Shown here: positions 1 through 5,896 of the stretch, one piece after another
Numbering within the stretch: the first letter of the stretch is position 1
How the letters are laid out: each line of letters opens with the position of its first letter
NCBI GenBank assembly: GCA_003645605.1
Contig: QNAY01000051.1
Location: 1-8,004 of the forward strand
Direction of reading: 5' to 3'
DNA: 8,004 bases
Source: Thermodesulfobacteriota bacterium
GTDB lineage: Bacteria; Desulfobacterota; Dissulfuribacteria; Dissulfuribacterales; UBA3076
Position numbers and translations under genes: made by a program
Notes under the pieces: generated by a model
What the model was told of the DNA's origin: nothing
Seen by the model: only the letters and a program-made list of their open reading frames with translations
Databases searched by the model: none

Positions 1-108
1 GGCCTTGCAGGCCTGGGTACCGGAATAATCAAACTCGCAAGCCTGGCCTATGACAATGGGCCCGGAGCTGATAATCATTATTTTTTTGATGTCATCACGT
101 CTTGGCAT
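1..108 (-). CDS. carB: Carbamoyl-phosphate synthase large subunit, N-terminal 36 codons (partial)
   Basis: The minus-strand reading frame starts at ATG (108-106) and runs off the left edge. It reads [17 protein letters not shown] followed by [19 protein letters not shown], the highly conserved opening of the CarB large subunit, including the [18 protein letters not shown] signature of the first ATP-grasp half. CarB makes carbamoyl phosphate from bicarbonate, ATP and ammonia supplied by CarA, feeding pyrimidine and arginine synthesis in the cytoplasm. A Shine-Dalgarno AAAGGA lies 7 nt upstream of the start on the minus strand, which supports the start. The gene diverges from the phosphate permease. 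Only the N-terminus is visible, so integrity of the rest cannot be judged. It is too short to have been picked up by length-based ORF calling. Confidence 0.9.
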   Translation of the reverse strand, partial: MPRRDDIKKIMIISSGPIVIGQACEFDYSGTQACKA

Positions 109-377
109 TGAATTATCCTTTCAAAGGATCAGGTATTGTTTTATGAAATTTTTCATTTTCAACACTAACTTACCGGAGATGTGCTAAACTATTTTTTCCC
201 CTTATTGTCAAATCTTGTGCATGGGGAATCTAAATGTTTTTCTTTACGGGTCCTAAGAATCAGTGAAAAAATTGATTGACACAAGTAAGCTGATATGAAA
301 TGTATTAGACTATTGAGTTACTCCGGAATGTGGCAGGAACTTTATTGAATAAGTGCTCTTTTTATGAAAGCTAAGAT
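109..377. other. Divergent intergenic region between carB and the phosphate permease gene
   Basis: This 269-bp AT-rich spacer separates two divergent genes and must hold at least one promoter for each. On the minus strand TTGACA (211-206) could be a -35 for carB, but the hexamer 17 bp further on (TTTAGC) is a poor -10. The plus-strand candidate for the permease is listed separately. I see no clear Pho-box array, riboswitch or terminator, and no convincing small ORF. Confidence 0.5.
276..306 (+). promoter_or_regulatory. Possible promoter of the phosphate permease operon
   Basis: A perfect -35 hexamer TTGACA lies at 276-281. The best -10-like hexamers downstream are TGTATT (301-306, 19-bp spacer) or TATTAG (303-308, 21-bp spacer), so spacing is longer than ideal. 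It sits about 70 bp upstream of the permease start. This is a weak call. Confidence 0.3.
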
Positions 378-1634
378 ATGAACATCGATGTCATTGTCTT
401 ATCGATTGCCACACTAATCGGTCTCTACATGGCAGCCAATATCGGTGCCAATGACCTTGCCAACGCCATGGGAACTGCGGTCGGCTCCCGGGCGTTGACC
501 CTGAAGCAAGCGGTAATAATATCGATTATTGCCAATGTGCTCGGTGCTTCACTTGCCGGCGGGTATGTAACCGGCACTATCAGCAAGGGAATTATCGACC
601 CAAGTCTCTTGGCGAACGCGCCCGACAAATTGATGATTGGGATGTTTGCCGCACTCATTACAGCCGGTCTCTGTGTGCATCTGGCTACGTTCTTGGGTCT
701 GCCTGTCTCCACCACCCATGCCATTGTAGGCGCTGTGCTTGGCTTTGGGATAATAAGTGTGGGAGCCGGCGCTATCAGTTGGGGCAAAATCACCAGTATT
801 GCTGCCAGTTGGGTCATCTCACCGGTTGCAGGGGCCATGTTTGCAGGAGGCATTTACTATTTTCTTGAAAAAAAGGTCATGGCTGCCAAGGACCCCTACG
901 AAGCGGCGGTTCACTATGCGCCGGTCATGATCTTTTTAGTAGTGTTGGTGCTCATACTTTCCTTTATATTTAAAGGTCTCAAGAATCTCCATCTAGAGTT
1001 TGGTTTTTTCTATACGGTGTTGCTCACCATTCCTTGTGCGGCCCTGGTGGCCCTGTTTGGCCGAAAGTGGGTGCGTTGGCAGGTACACGCTAAATGTGAA
1101 CTAGGACCCAATCTCCAGGGATTCTCTCCTGCCGAATGCCTTTTTGCCCAGCTTCAAATACTTACATCCTGTTACATTGCCTTTGCCCATGGAGCCAATG
1201 ATGTGGCCAATGCAGTCGGTCCGCTTGCAGCCATCTTTTCCGTGGTTACAACAAAATCCGTGGCCTTACAGGTGGAAGTGCCGTTCTGGATGCTTTTTGT
1301 AGGCGGCCTCGCTGTGGGCGGCGGACTTTATATGTTTGGTACCCGTGTTCTTGACACCATTGGTAAAAATATTACGGAGATTACGCCGATCAGGGGATTT
1401 TGTGCCCAATTCGGAGCAGCCACTACCATCCTGCTATGTTCCCGCCTTGGCCTGCCGGTTTCAACCACCCATGTGCTGGTAGGATCAGTGGTGGGCGTGG
1501 GGCTCATGCGGGGCATAGAGGCGCTCGATCTGCGTATTCTCAAGAATATCGGTTTTTCATGGATTGTGACTATACCTATTACGATGGTCCTATCTATGCT
1601 TATATATAAGGTGCTTACCCTCTTTTTATTATGA
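378..1634 (+). CDS. PiT-family inorganic phosphate permease
   Basis: A 418-residue integral membrane protein of the PiT (PHO-4) family, which imports phosphate, usually as a metal-phosphate complex or with a proton or sodium ion. The inverted-duplication architecture is clear. The N-terminal half carries GANDLANAMGTAVGS (about 23-37) and GLPVSTTHAIVGAVLGFG (about 107-124). The C-terminal half repeats them as AHGANDVANAVGPLAA (about 270-285) and GLPVSTTHVLVGSVVGVG (about 358-375). Many hydrophobic helices surround these signatures, with a more polar central loop around 165-180 and 229-250. Length is typical of bacterial PiT proteins. The ribosome binding site before the ATG is weak; an ATG at 364 is out of frame. 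It is followed after 41 bp by a DUF47/PhoU-like gene, the usual partner, so the two probably form an operon. Whether phosphate or another oxyanion is the true substrate cannot be read from sequence. Confidence 0.93.
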   Translation: MNIDVIVLSIATLIGLYMAANIGANDLANAMGTAVGSRALTLKQAVIISIIANVLGASLAGGYVTGTISKGIIDPSLLANAPDKLMIGMFAALITAGLCVHLATFLGLPVSTTHAIVGAVLGFGIISVGAGAISWGKITSIAASWVISPVAGAMFAGGIYYFLEKKVMAAKDPYEAAVHYAPVMIFLVVLVLILSFIFKGLKNLHLEFGFFYTVLLTIPCAALVALFGRKWVRWQVHAKCELGPNLQGFSPAECLFAQLQILTSCYIAFAHGANDVANAVGPLAAIFSVVTTKSVALQVEVPFWMLFVGGLAVGGGLYMFGTRVLDTIGKNITEITPIRGFCAQFGAATTILLCSRLGLPVSTTHVLVGSVVGVGLMRGIEALDLRILKNIGFSWIVTIPITMVLSMLIYKVLTLFLL

Positions 1635-1675
1635 ATTTATTATTGTAAAACAGATATTCTAAGGAGGAATATTTT

Positions 1676-2341
1676 ATGCGCCTATTAATCAGCGAGATGT
1701 TTCACAAATCTCCTTTTGAAGATCTGCAGAAACACGCCGACAAGGTCAAAGAATGCGCCCACCTTTTTAGGGAAGCTGCTGTTTGCTATATCGGCAAGGA
1801 ATACGAACGGTTTGATGTCTTGACAGACCAAGTAGCCCGCTTAGAAAGTAAGGCAGATGATATCAAGCGCAACATTCGAAACCATCTGCCTTGGGGCATC
1901 CTCATGCCGGTCGATAAATTCCAGCTCTTTGATTACCTCAGAGAGCAGGATAAGGTCATGGATGAAGTGGAGGAGGCCCTGTTTTGGTTATCCTTTCGGC
2001 CCGAGGGTATTCCGCCCGAGTTGGCTGCTGATATGCATGACTTGGTCGAAGCCGTGATTCCGCCCATCGAAAAGCTGCCTGTCCTGGTAACCCTTGCCAC
2101 AGAATATTTCAAGAGCAAGTCCGCAGAGCAAAGGACCAAGATGAAGAGCCTTATACGGGATATCCGCCAACATGAAAGAGAGGCCGATCATCTGGAACGG
2201 GAACTGAAATCCAAGATTTTCACCACCATCAAAGATGCGTTGGTAGTATTTCATCTAGTCAGGTTGGTAGAGCATATAGGCGATATTGCCGATCACGCGC
2301 AGAATGCCTCGGACCGAATGCGGGCCATGATTGCCGAATAA
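1676..2341 (+). CDS. DUF47 / PhoU-like phosphate transport regulator (TIGR00153-type)
   Basis: A 221-residue soluble, mostly helical, charged protein. It shows the PhoU-like pattern of two related helical halves with acidic/His metal-binding clusters: ESKADDIKRNIRNHL (about 57-71), HEREADHLERELKSKI (about 165-180) and the closing segment HLVRLVEHIGDIADHAQNASD (about 193-213, split here as HLVRLVEHIGDIAD then HAQNASD). DUF47 proteins are commonly encoded directly downstream of PiT permeases and are thought to modulate them at the inner face of the membrane. A strong Shine-Dalgarno AAGGAGG (1661-1667) with 8-nt spacing fixes the start. No promoter is evident in the 41-bp gap, so cotranscription with the permease is likely. 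Function is inferred from family and context. Confidence 0.9.
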   Translation: MRLLISEMFHKSPFEDLQKHADKVKECAHLFREAAVCYIGKEYERFDVLTDQVARLESKADDIKRNIRNHLPWGILMPVDKFQLFDYLREQDKVMDEVEEALFWLSFRPEGIPPELAADMHDLVEAVIPPIEKLPVLVTLATEYFKSKSAEQRTKMKSLIRDIRQHEREADHLERELKSKIFTTIKDALVVFHLVRLVEHIGDIADHAQNASDRMRAMIAE

Positions 2342-2375
2342 TATCGCTTGCTCCGCCTATATGATATCTTTTTTT
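2341..2375 (+). terminator. Possible weak terminator of the phosphate operon
   Basis: ATATC (2341-2345) can pair with GATAT (2363-2367), followed by a run of seven T (2369-2375). The stem is only 5 bp, AT-rich, with a 17-nt loop, so the hairpin is poor. The position directly after the stop codon and the T run are the only support. Confidence 0.25.
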
Positions 2376-2430
2376 CGGCAAAGCTTCACATAGAAATCAC
2401 GCGCAAGGTTAGCAATAGGGGCACAAAACT

Positions 2431-2465
2431 AAAAAAGAGCTACAAGCAAAAGCCTGTAACTCTTT
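2431..2465 (-). terminator. Rho-independent terminator of the interrupted tRNA-Met gene
   Basis: Read on the minus strand, bases 2465-2434 form a 14-bp stem (two G-T pairs) with a four-base TTTT loop, followed by further Ts (2433-2431). It lies 8 bp beyond the CCA end of the tRNA remnant. Its survival shows that this side is the original host locus, where a tRNA transcript once ended. Confidence 0.8.
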
Positions 2466-2473
2466 GATATCAT

Positions 2474-2518
2474 TGGTAGCGGGGACAGGATTTGAACCTG
2501 TGACCTTCGGGTTATGAG
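2474..2518 (-). pseudogene. 3' half of tRNA-Met(CAU), displaced attachment-site remnant
   Basis: On the minus strand the segment reads from the anticodon loop CTCATAA (2518-2512; anticodon CAT at 2516-2514) through the stem strand CCCGA, variable loop AGGTC, a complete T arm (ACAGG, TTCAAAT, CCTGT), the acceptor strand CCCCGCT, discriminator A and encoded CCA (2476-2474). This matches the 3' half of an elongator-type tRNA-Met. Bases upstream on the minus strand (2519 onward) do not supply the partner anticodon stem TCGGG, the D arm or the 5' acceptor strand, so the tRNA cannot fold. The break coincides with the start of an integrase-bearing element. The intact copy is expected at the element's other end, outside the window. 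A tRNA-Ile2 origin (also CAT) is possible but less likely given the acceptor stem. Confidence 0.82.
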
Positions 2519-2601
2519 CACTAAGGCCCTTATATACCAGCATTTACCCTACCATTCCGAAACTGCCTGATTTCACAACATTCTCTAACTTCTCTTTTCT
2601 C

Positions 2602-2629
2602 TTGACTTACCTTAAAATACCTTTATATT
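2602..2629 (+). promoter_or_regulatory. Promoter of the integrase gene
   Basis: A -35 TTGACT (2602-2607) and -10 TATATT (2624-2629) are separated by 16 bp, a near-consensus sigma-70 promoter. Transcription would start near 2636, which falls on the upstream in-frame TTG (2635). Translation from that TTG is therefore unlikely and the ATG at 2680 is favoured. Confidence 0.6.
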
Positions 2630-2679
2630 CATAATTGAGGTTGGAAATAGAGTTGGAATTTTTGGAAAGGATTAAAGAA

Positions 2680-3840
2680 ATGAGCAAGCGCATAAGAACC
2701 AGTTATCCAGGGGTTTTTTACCGGGAAGCCAGACGAATTGGTGGTAAGGGTACAGAGCGGGTTTATTACGCTGTGTTCAAAAAGAATGGCAAAGTCCACG
2801 AGGAGAAAGCTGGACGTCAATATGCCGATGATATGACCCCTGCCAGGGCTGCCAGATATAGGGCTGAAAGAATTGAAGGCAAGCGTTTGTCACGCAAGGA
2901 ATTGAGGGAGGCTGAGGACGCCCAAAAACAGGCCAAGGCAAACCGGTGGACCTTTAACCGGCTATGGACCGAGTACAAGGCCGGGAAGCCCGAATTAAAA
3001 GGCATTGTCACTGATGAAAACCGGTTCCAAAACTACGTCAGCCCCCTTTTGGGAGATAAGGAACCTCGATACTTATTACCATTAGATATTGACCGGTTGA
3101 GGCTAAGCCTATTGAAGACTAAGGCCCCGGGAACTGTCAGGAACGTTCTGGAGCTTGTCAGAAGGATCGTTAATTTCGGCGTCAAAAAGAATCTATGCCA
3201 GGGACTTGGCTTTACAGTTGAGATGCCAAGGGTGAATAACATTAAAACGGAAGACCTGACTCCACAGCAATTGTCCAGACTCCTGGAGGTAATAGACACA
3301 GATTCTAATATCCAGGCCGCAAATATGATGAAAATGGCTCTTTTCACAGGTATGCGGAGAGGCGAACTATTCAAACTCAGATGGACCGACATAGACCTCG
3401 ACCGTGGGTTTATTCATATTAGGGACCCCAAAGGCGGGCCAGACCAAGTGATACCCTTGAATAAATCGGCAAGGGAGACCGTAGAGACTCACCCGAGAAG
3501 TGATAGCCCCTTTGTTTTCCCTGGTCGTGGGGGGCAACAACGAACGGATATTAAAAAGCAGGTGAATAAAATCAAAGAACGGGCAGGCATTCCAAGGGAT
3601 TTTAGGGCTCTGCATGGCCTGCGTCATGTCTACGCTTCGATGTTGGCCTCTTCGGGCAAGGTGGATATGTACACCCTGCAGAAACTTCTTACCCATAAGA
3701 GCCCGTTGATGACTCAAAGGTATGCCCACCTCAGAGATGAGACTCTCAAGAAGGCTTCGGACCTTGCTGGAGAGTTGGTTAACCAAGCAATGCATAAAAG
3801 AAATAAGGTTGTCCCTTTAAGAAAAGGAGATAACTTGTGA
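2680..3840 (+). CDS. Tyrosine-type site-specific integrase
   Basis: A 386-residue phage-type tyrosine recombinase that would cut and rejoin DNA at attP and the host tRNA-Met attB. Numbered from the ATG at 2680, residues about 1-75 form a small basic arm-binding region ([21 protein letters not shown]). Residues about 90-172 form the SAM-like core-binding domain. The catalytic domain follows with the full set: R226 in TGMRRGE, K251 in RDPKGGPD, H312 and R315 in HGLRH, H339 in LTHKS and nucleophile Y348 in TQRYAHL. The frame is open up to a TTG at 2635, but that codon coincides with the predicted transcription start. The ATG at 2680 has GGAAAGG (2664-2670) nine bases upstream and is preferred. 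Length and residues are intact, so it is probably active. The next gene overlaps its stop codon. Confidence 0.93.
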   Translation: MSKRIRTSYPGVFYREARRIGGKGTERVYYAVFKKNGKVHEEKAGRQYADDMTPARAARYRAERIEGKRLSRKELREAEDAQKQAKANRWTFNRLWTEYKAGKPELKGIVTDENRFQNYVSPLLGDKEPRYLLPLDIDRLRLSLLKTKAPGTVRNVLELVRRIVNFGVKKNLCQGLGFTVEMPRVNNIKTEDLTPQQLSRLLEVIDTDSNIQAANMMKMALFTGMRRGELFKLRWTDIDLDRGFIHIRDPKGGPDQVIPLNKSARETVETHPRSDSPFVFPGRGGQQRTDIKKQVNKIKERAGIPRDFRALHGLRHVYASMLASSGKVDMYTLQKLLTHKSPLMTQRYAHLRDETLKKASDLAGELVNQAMHKRNKVVPLRKGDNL

Positions 3841-4337
3841 GTGAACTTGTGCCGGTGGAAAGGATAGTCGGAAAAATTTACCTTATCCGAAAAATAAAGG
3901 TCATACTTGACAGGGACCTGGCAGAACTTTACCGGGTTGAGACGAGGGCGTTAAAACAGGCAGTGAGAAGGAACATTAAACGGTTTCCACCTGATTTCAT
4001 GTTTGAACTCAGTAGGGAAGAGTTCGCCAATTGGAGATCACAATTTGTGATGTCCAATGCTGACAAGATGGGTTTAAGGCGTCCTCCCATGGCATTCACT
4101 GAACAGGGAGTGGCCATGCTTTCAAGTGTTCTCAAAAGCGACAGGGCTATACAGGTCAATATCCAGATCATGAGAGCCTTCACTCAACTGAGGCAAATGT
4201 TATCCACTCATGAAGAATTGAGAGAGAAGATTGAAGCCATGGAAAGAAAGTATGACCAGCAATTCACGGTGGTATTCGACGCGATTAAACAGCTATTGGA
4301 GGTAGAAACAAAGCCCAAGAGGAAGATAGGATTTTAA
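3837..4337 (+). CDS. ORF6N-domain protein (phage antirepressor-like DNA-binding protein)
   Basis: A 166-residue protein whose residues about 8-105 match the ORF6N domain pattern: [51 protein letters not shown], then [18 protein letters not shown] and [13 protein letters not shown]. The C-terminal part (about 112-150) is a charged coiled coil ([20 protein letters not shown]), usual for this family and likely to oligomerise. ORF6N/KilA-N proteins are common in phages and mobile elements, where several act as antirepressors or DNA-binding regulators. Its target here is unknown. The GTG start overlaps the integrase TGA as GTGA, with AAGGAGA (3824-3830) 6 nt upstream, so translation is probably coupled to the integrase. 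That pairing suggests a role in the integration/excision switch, which is inference. Confidence 0.85.
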   Translation: MSELVPVERIVGKIYLIRKIKVILDRDLAELYRVETRALKQAVRRNIKRFPPDFMFELSREEFANWRSQFVMSNADKMGLRRPPMAFTEQGVAMLSSVLKSDRAIQVNIQIMRAFTQLRQMLSTHEELREKIEAMERKYDQQFTVVFDAIKQLLEVETKPKRKIGF

Positions 4338-4344
4338 ACACCTT

Positions 4345-4400
4345 TCCGGGGATAGGGAGTCGACCCCGATAAAGCGGTTTTCCTGGCCGCTTTCCCCGGA
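4345..4400 (+). promoter_or_regulatory. Structured leader with competing inverted repeats
   Basis: The 95-bp gap before the next gene can fold strongly. TCCGGGGA (4345-4352) pairs with TCCCCGGA (4393-4400) as an 8-bp outer stem. Inside it AAGCGG (4372-4377) pairs with CCGCTT (4387-4392). CGGGG (4347-4351) could instead pair with CCCCG (4364-4368), which is mutually exclusive with the outer stem. No T run follows, so a simple terminator is unlikely. The ribosome binding site follows 18 nt later. Function is not established. Confidence 0.4.
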
Positions 4401-4432
4401 CTTCTCACCAGGACGCTGCAGGAGGCGTGACG

Positions 4433-5356
4433 ATGCCCGCAATTACAACGAATTGGATCTCTGGCAAGGGAATAATCCTTGACAAGAACCTCAGAGATTT
4501 CGAGCTTTTCGGATTAGTTAAAAAAGGTCTTCAGCCTTACAGCTCTGATTTGGGTGAACCTGTTCTTCCCCCCACCATGCAGGAAAAGAAGGACTTCCTT
4601 CAAAGGGCGGAAGTTATCTTGGCAGACTTGCAATTTAACTTGCAATTAAATTTGATAGTTCCTTATCAGCCCATGCCAGTATCCAAAGACACGAACATTC
4701 TCACCCCGCAAAAAAAACTTACAGATAAACAAAAGGAATCCCAAAAGGCAAAAAAGCTTCATGAGGCAAAGCAGAACTTGAAGGAAGAGAACAGTGACCT
4801 GCTATCTTTGTTGATTGAATCACGAAGAACGCTCAGGGTGTTCGAAGACCCTACCATTCATCACAAAACACTTGAAGAGATCAAACTAATCCATATTGAT
4901 AGAATCAAAGATGTGAAAAAGCTAATTGAAGATATCAAAGAAGAACTTTCCAAGGAAAGTGGAAATTGGGCCGACTACATCCCGCGCTCACAAGAAGAGG
5001 AGAAGCAAATTATTCAGGAGCTTCTTACTTATATTTACAAAGTGGAAGAAGTTAACCGGCTGGCGGGACCGCCAAAAATACCGGCTCAAATGACCACGGA
5101 ACAGCCCCAAGTGAAATCACCTAAAAAGAAACTTACCCCAGTCCAGAGACATAAAAAGCAATGCCGGAAAGTTGCCAAATCTCTTTGGAAGAAAAACCCG
5201 ACCATGACTATCGCTGACATGATCCAACGAGACGAAATCACCATTGGAGTTTGTGAAGATAAAGCCTACAAAGAGAAAACTATCCGAAAATGGATAAATG
5301 ACTTGTGTCCCAATCGCGTACCAGGGCGAAGACCAAAAAATGGTAACAGCGAGTAA
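4433..5356 (+). CDS. Uncharacterised coiled-coil protein with basic HTH-like C-terminus
   Basis: I do not recognise this 307-residue soluble protein. It has no signal peptide or membrane segment. The middle (about 92-175) is lysine/glutamate-rich and predicted coiled coil, for example DKQKESQKAKKLHEAKQNLK and IDRIKDVKKLIEDIKEEL. The last 75 residues are strongly basic. They contain a helix-turn-helix-like stretch, TIADMIQRDEITIG then YKEKTIRKWINDL, ending in CPNRVPGRRPK, a tail style seen in DNA-binding proteins of mobile elements. Start choice: the ATG at 4433 lies 7 nt from GGAGG (4421-4425), whereas the in-frame GTG at 4427 is too close to it. Base composition is more AT-rich than the host genes. 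It lies between the ORF6N gene and the hairpin-repeat region, so a role in binding that region is possible but only inferred from position and the basic tail. Confidence 0.75.
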   Translation: MPAITTNWISGKGIILDKNLRDFELFGLVKKGLQPYSSDLGEPVLPPTMQEKKDFLQRAEVILADLQFNLQLNLIVPYQPMPVSKDTNILTPQKKLTDKQKESQKAKKLHEAKQNLKEENSDLLSLLIESRRTLRVFEDPTIHHKTLEEIKLIHIDRIKDVKKLIEDIKEELSKESGNWADYIPRSQEEEKQIIQELLTYIYKVEEVNRLAGPPKIPAQMTTEQPQVKSPKKKLTPVQRHKKQCRKVAKSLWKKNPTMTIADMIQRDEITIGVCEDKAYKEKTIRKWINDLCPNRVPGRRPKNGNSE

Positions 5357-5401
5357 GTTCCAACCTGTTAATCCCCGCGACAAAATTCGTTAAGTTTTTT
5401 T

Positions 5402-5449
5402 CAAATTAAATACCCGTCTACGACAAAAATTGTCCACGGGTATTTAATT
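5402..5449. repeat. Hairpin repeat, copy 1 (perfect 14-bp arms)
   Basis: The left arm AATTAAATACCCGT (5404-5417) is perfectly complementary to ACGGGTATTTAATT (5436-5449). The 18-nt interior holds a second short stem, GACAA (5422-5426) with TTGTC (5430-5434), closed by AAA. The direct-repeat part (5402-5429) is identical over 28 bases to copy 3. Confidence 0.9.
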
Positions 5450-5481
5450 CACAATTCGCTCATAAGTTCCTGAAAATAAAG

Positions 5482-5540
5482 AAAGTTAAATACCCGTCTA
5501 CGAGAAGAAAACTGTTTTCTGCGCTACACGGGAGTTTAAT
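5482..5540. repeat. Hairpin repeat, copy 2 (imperfect arms)
   Basis: GTTAAATACCCGT (5485-5497) pairs with ACGGGAGTTTAAT (5528-5540) with one mismatch and two G-T pairs. An inner stem AGAAAA (5506-5511) / TTTTCT (5515-5520) differs in sequence from the inner stem of copy 1. A T run (5540-5546) follows, so this copy could also act as a terminator on the plus strand. It starts 80 bp after copy 1. Confidence 0.85.
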
Positions 5541-5573
5541 TTTTTTAATCCTTATAAATCAGTTAGTTACCCA

Positions 5574-5627
5574 CAAATTAAATACCCGTCTACGACAAAA
5601 ACCACTTCATACGCTATACGGGAATTT
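5574..5627. repeat. Hairpin repeat, copy 3 (most degenerate right arm)
   Basis: The left part (5574-5601) is identical over 28 bases to copy 1, but the right arm ACGGGAATTT (5618-5627) pairs with only about ten bases and has one mismatch. No inner stem is visible. Copies 2 and 3 share a right-arm motif CGCTAYACGGGA that copy 1 lacks. It starts 92 bp after copy 2. Confidence 0.85.
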
Positions 5628-5652
5628 CTTTATTATTTCAAAGAGTTATATT
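5625..5652 (+). promoter_or_regulatory. Possible promoter of the AlpA-like/primase unit
   Basis: A -10-like TATATT (5647-5652) lies 16 bp after TTTCTT (5625-5630), a weak -35. If real, the -35 touches the right arm of hairpin copy 3, so a protein bound to the repeats could control this promoter. This is a low-confidence call. Confidence 0.3.
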
Positions 5653-5707
5653 TAGAAAAGCTCAAACAAACAGAAGAAAACCCAAAAAAAATGAAGGAGT
5701 TTTAAAA

Positions 5708-5896
5708 ATGGCAAAATATGTGAACGAATTTGAGGTGGCAAGGATCACTGGCCTCGCAGTCCAGACTTTAAGAAATTGGAGGTTTCAGGGGCGAAGTTTT
5801 CCATATTCAAAATTAGGCAAAGCCATTCGTTACAACATAGATGATGTCCTGAAATATATGGAAGCGCAAAAAATTACCCCAGAGGACTTGAAATGA
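5708..5896 (+). CDS. AlpA/excisionase-type small HTH DNA-binding protein
   Basis: A 62-residue protein made almost wholly of a winged helix-turn-helix of the MerR-like excisionase/AlpA type. The helix pair is FEVARITGLAVQTLRNWR (about 8-25), the wing is PYSKLGKAIRYNIDDV (about 32-47) and the last helix is LKYMEAQ. In this family the helices bind DNA and the wing R-Y reads the backbone. Such proteins serve as excisionases, directing the integrase to excise, or as activators of integrase or replication genes, as AlpA does. A good ribosome binding site AAGGAG (5694-5699) lies 8 nt before the ATG. Its stop overlaps the next start as ATGA, so it is translationally coupled to the replication gene. 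The hairpin repeats just upstream are a plausible binding site, which is inference. Confidence 0.85.
   Translation: MAKYVNEFEVARITGLAVQTLRNWRFQGRSFPYSKLGKAIRYNIDDVLKYMEAQKITPEDLK

Larger units (their letters stand above)
5357..5707. other. 351-bp non-coding region carrying hairpin repeats; candidate origin or operator
   Basis: No gene is supported here. The stretch is AT-rich and contains three direct repeats, listed separately, each paired with a downstream inverted arm. A T run follows the second hairpin (5540-5546). After the third comes an A-rich leader to the AlpA-like gene, with its ribosome binding site AAGGAG at 5694-5699. The combination of iteron-like direct repeats, AT-rich DNA and a replication gene just downstream is typical of plasmid or phage replication origins, but it could equally be a regulatory region. 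The choice is inference. Confidence 0.55.

Noticed and set aside
425..853. Minus-strand 142-codon frame within the phosphate permease.
   Set aside because: Antisense to a clearly recognised PiT gene and without any recognisable domain.
1983..1990. TTTGGTTA, which I recall as the template motif at which NrS-1 polymerase starts.
   Set aside because: It lies inside the host DUF47 gene, outside the element, and an 8-base match is expected by chance; no copy was noticed in the hairpin region.
2512..2640. A group I intron or split tRNA at the anticodon loop instead of an integration scar.
   Set aside because: No tRNA 5' half (D arm, 5' acceptor strand) occurs anywhere to the right in the window, and an integrase gene with its promoter follows directly.
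5402..5628. CRISPR-like array or integron attC sites.
   Set aside because: Only three copies with 80- and 92-bp periods, each paired with an inverted arm, and no cas gene; the arms lack attC core sequences.
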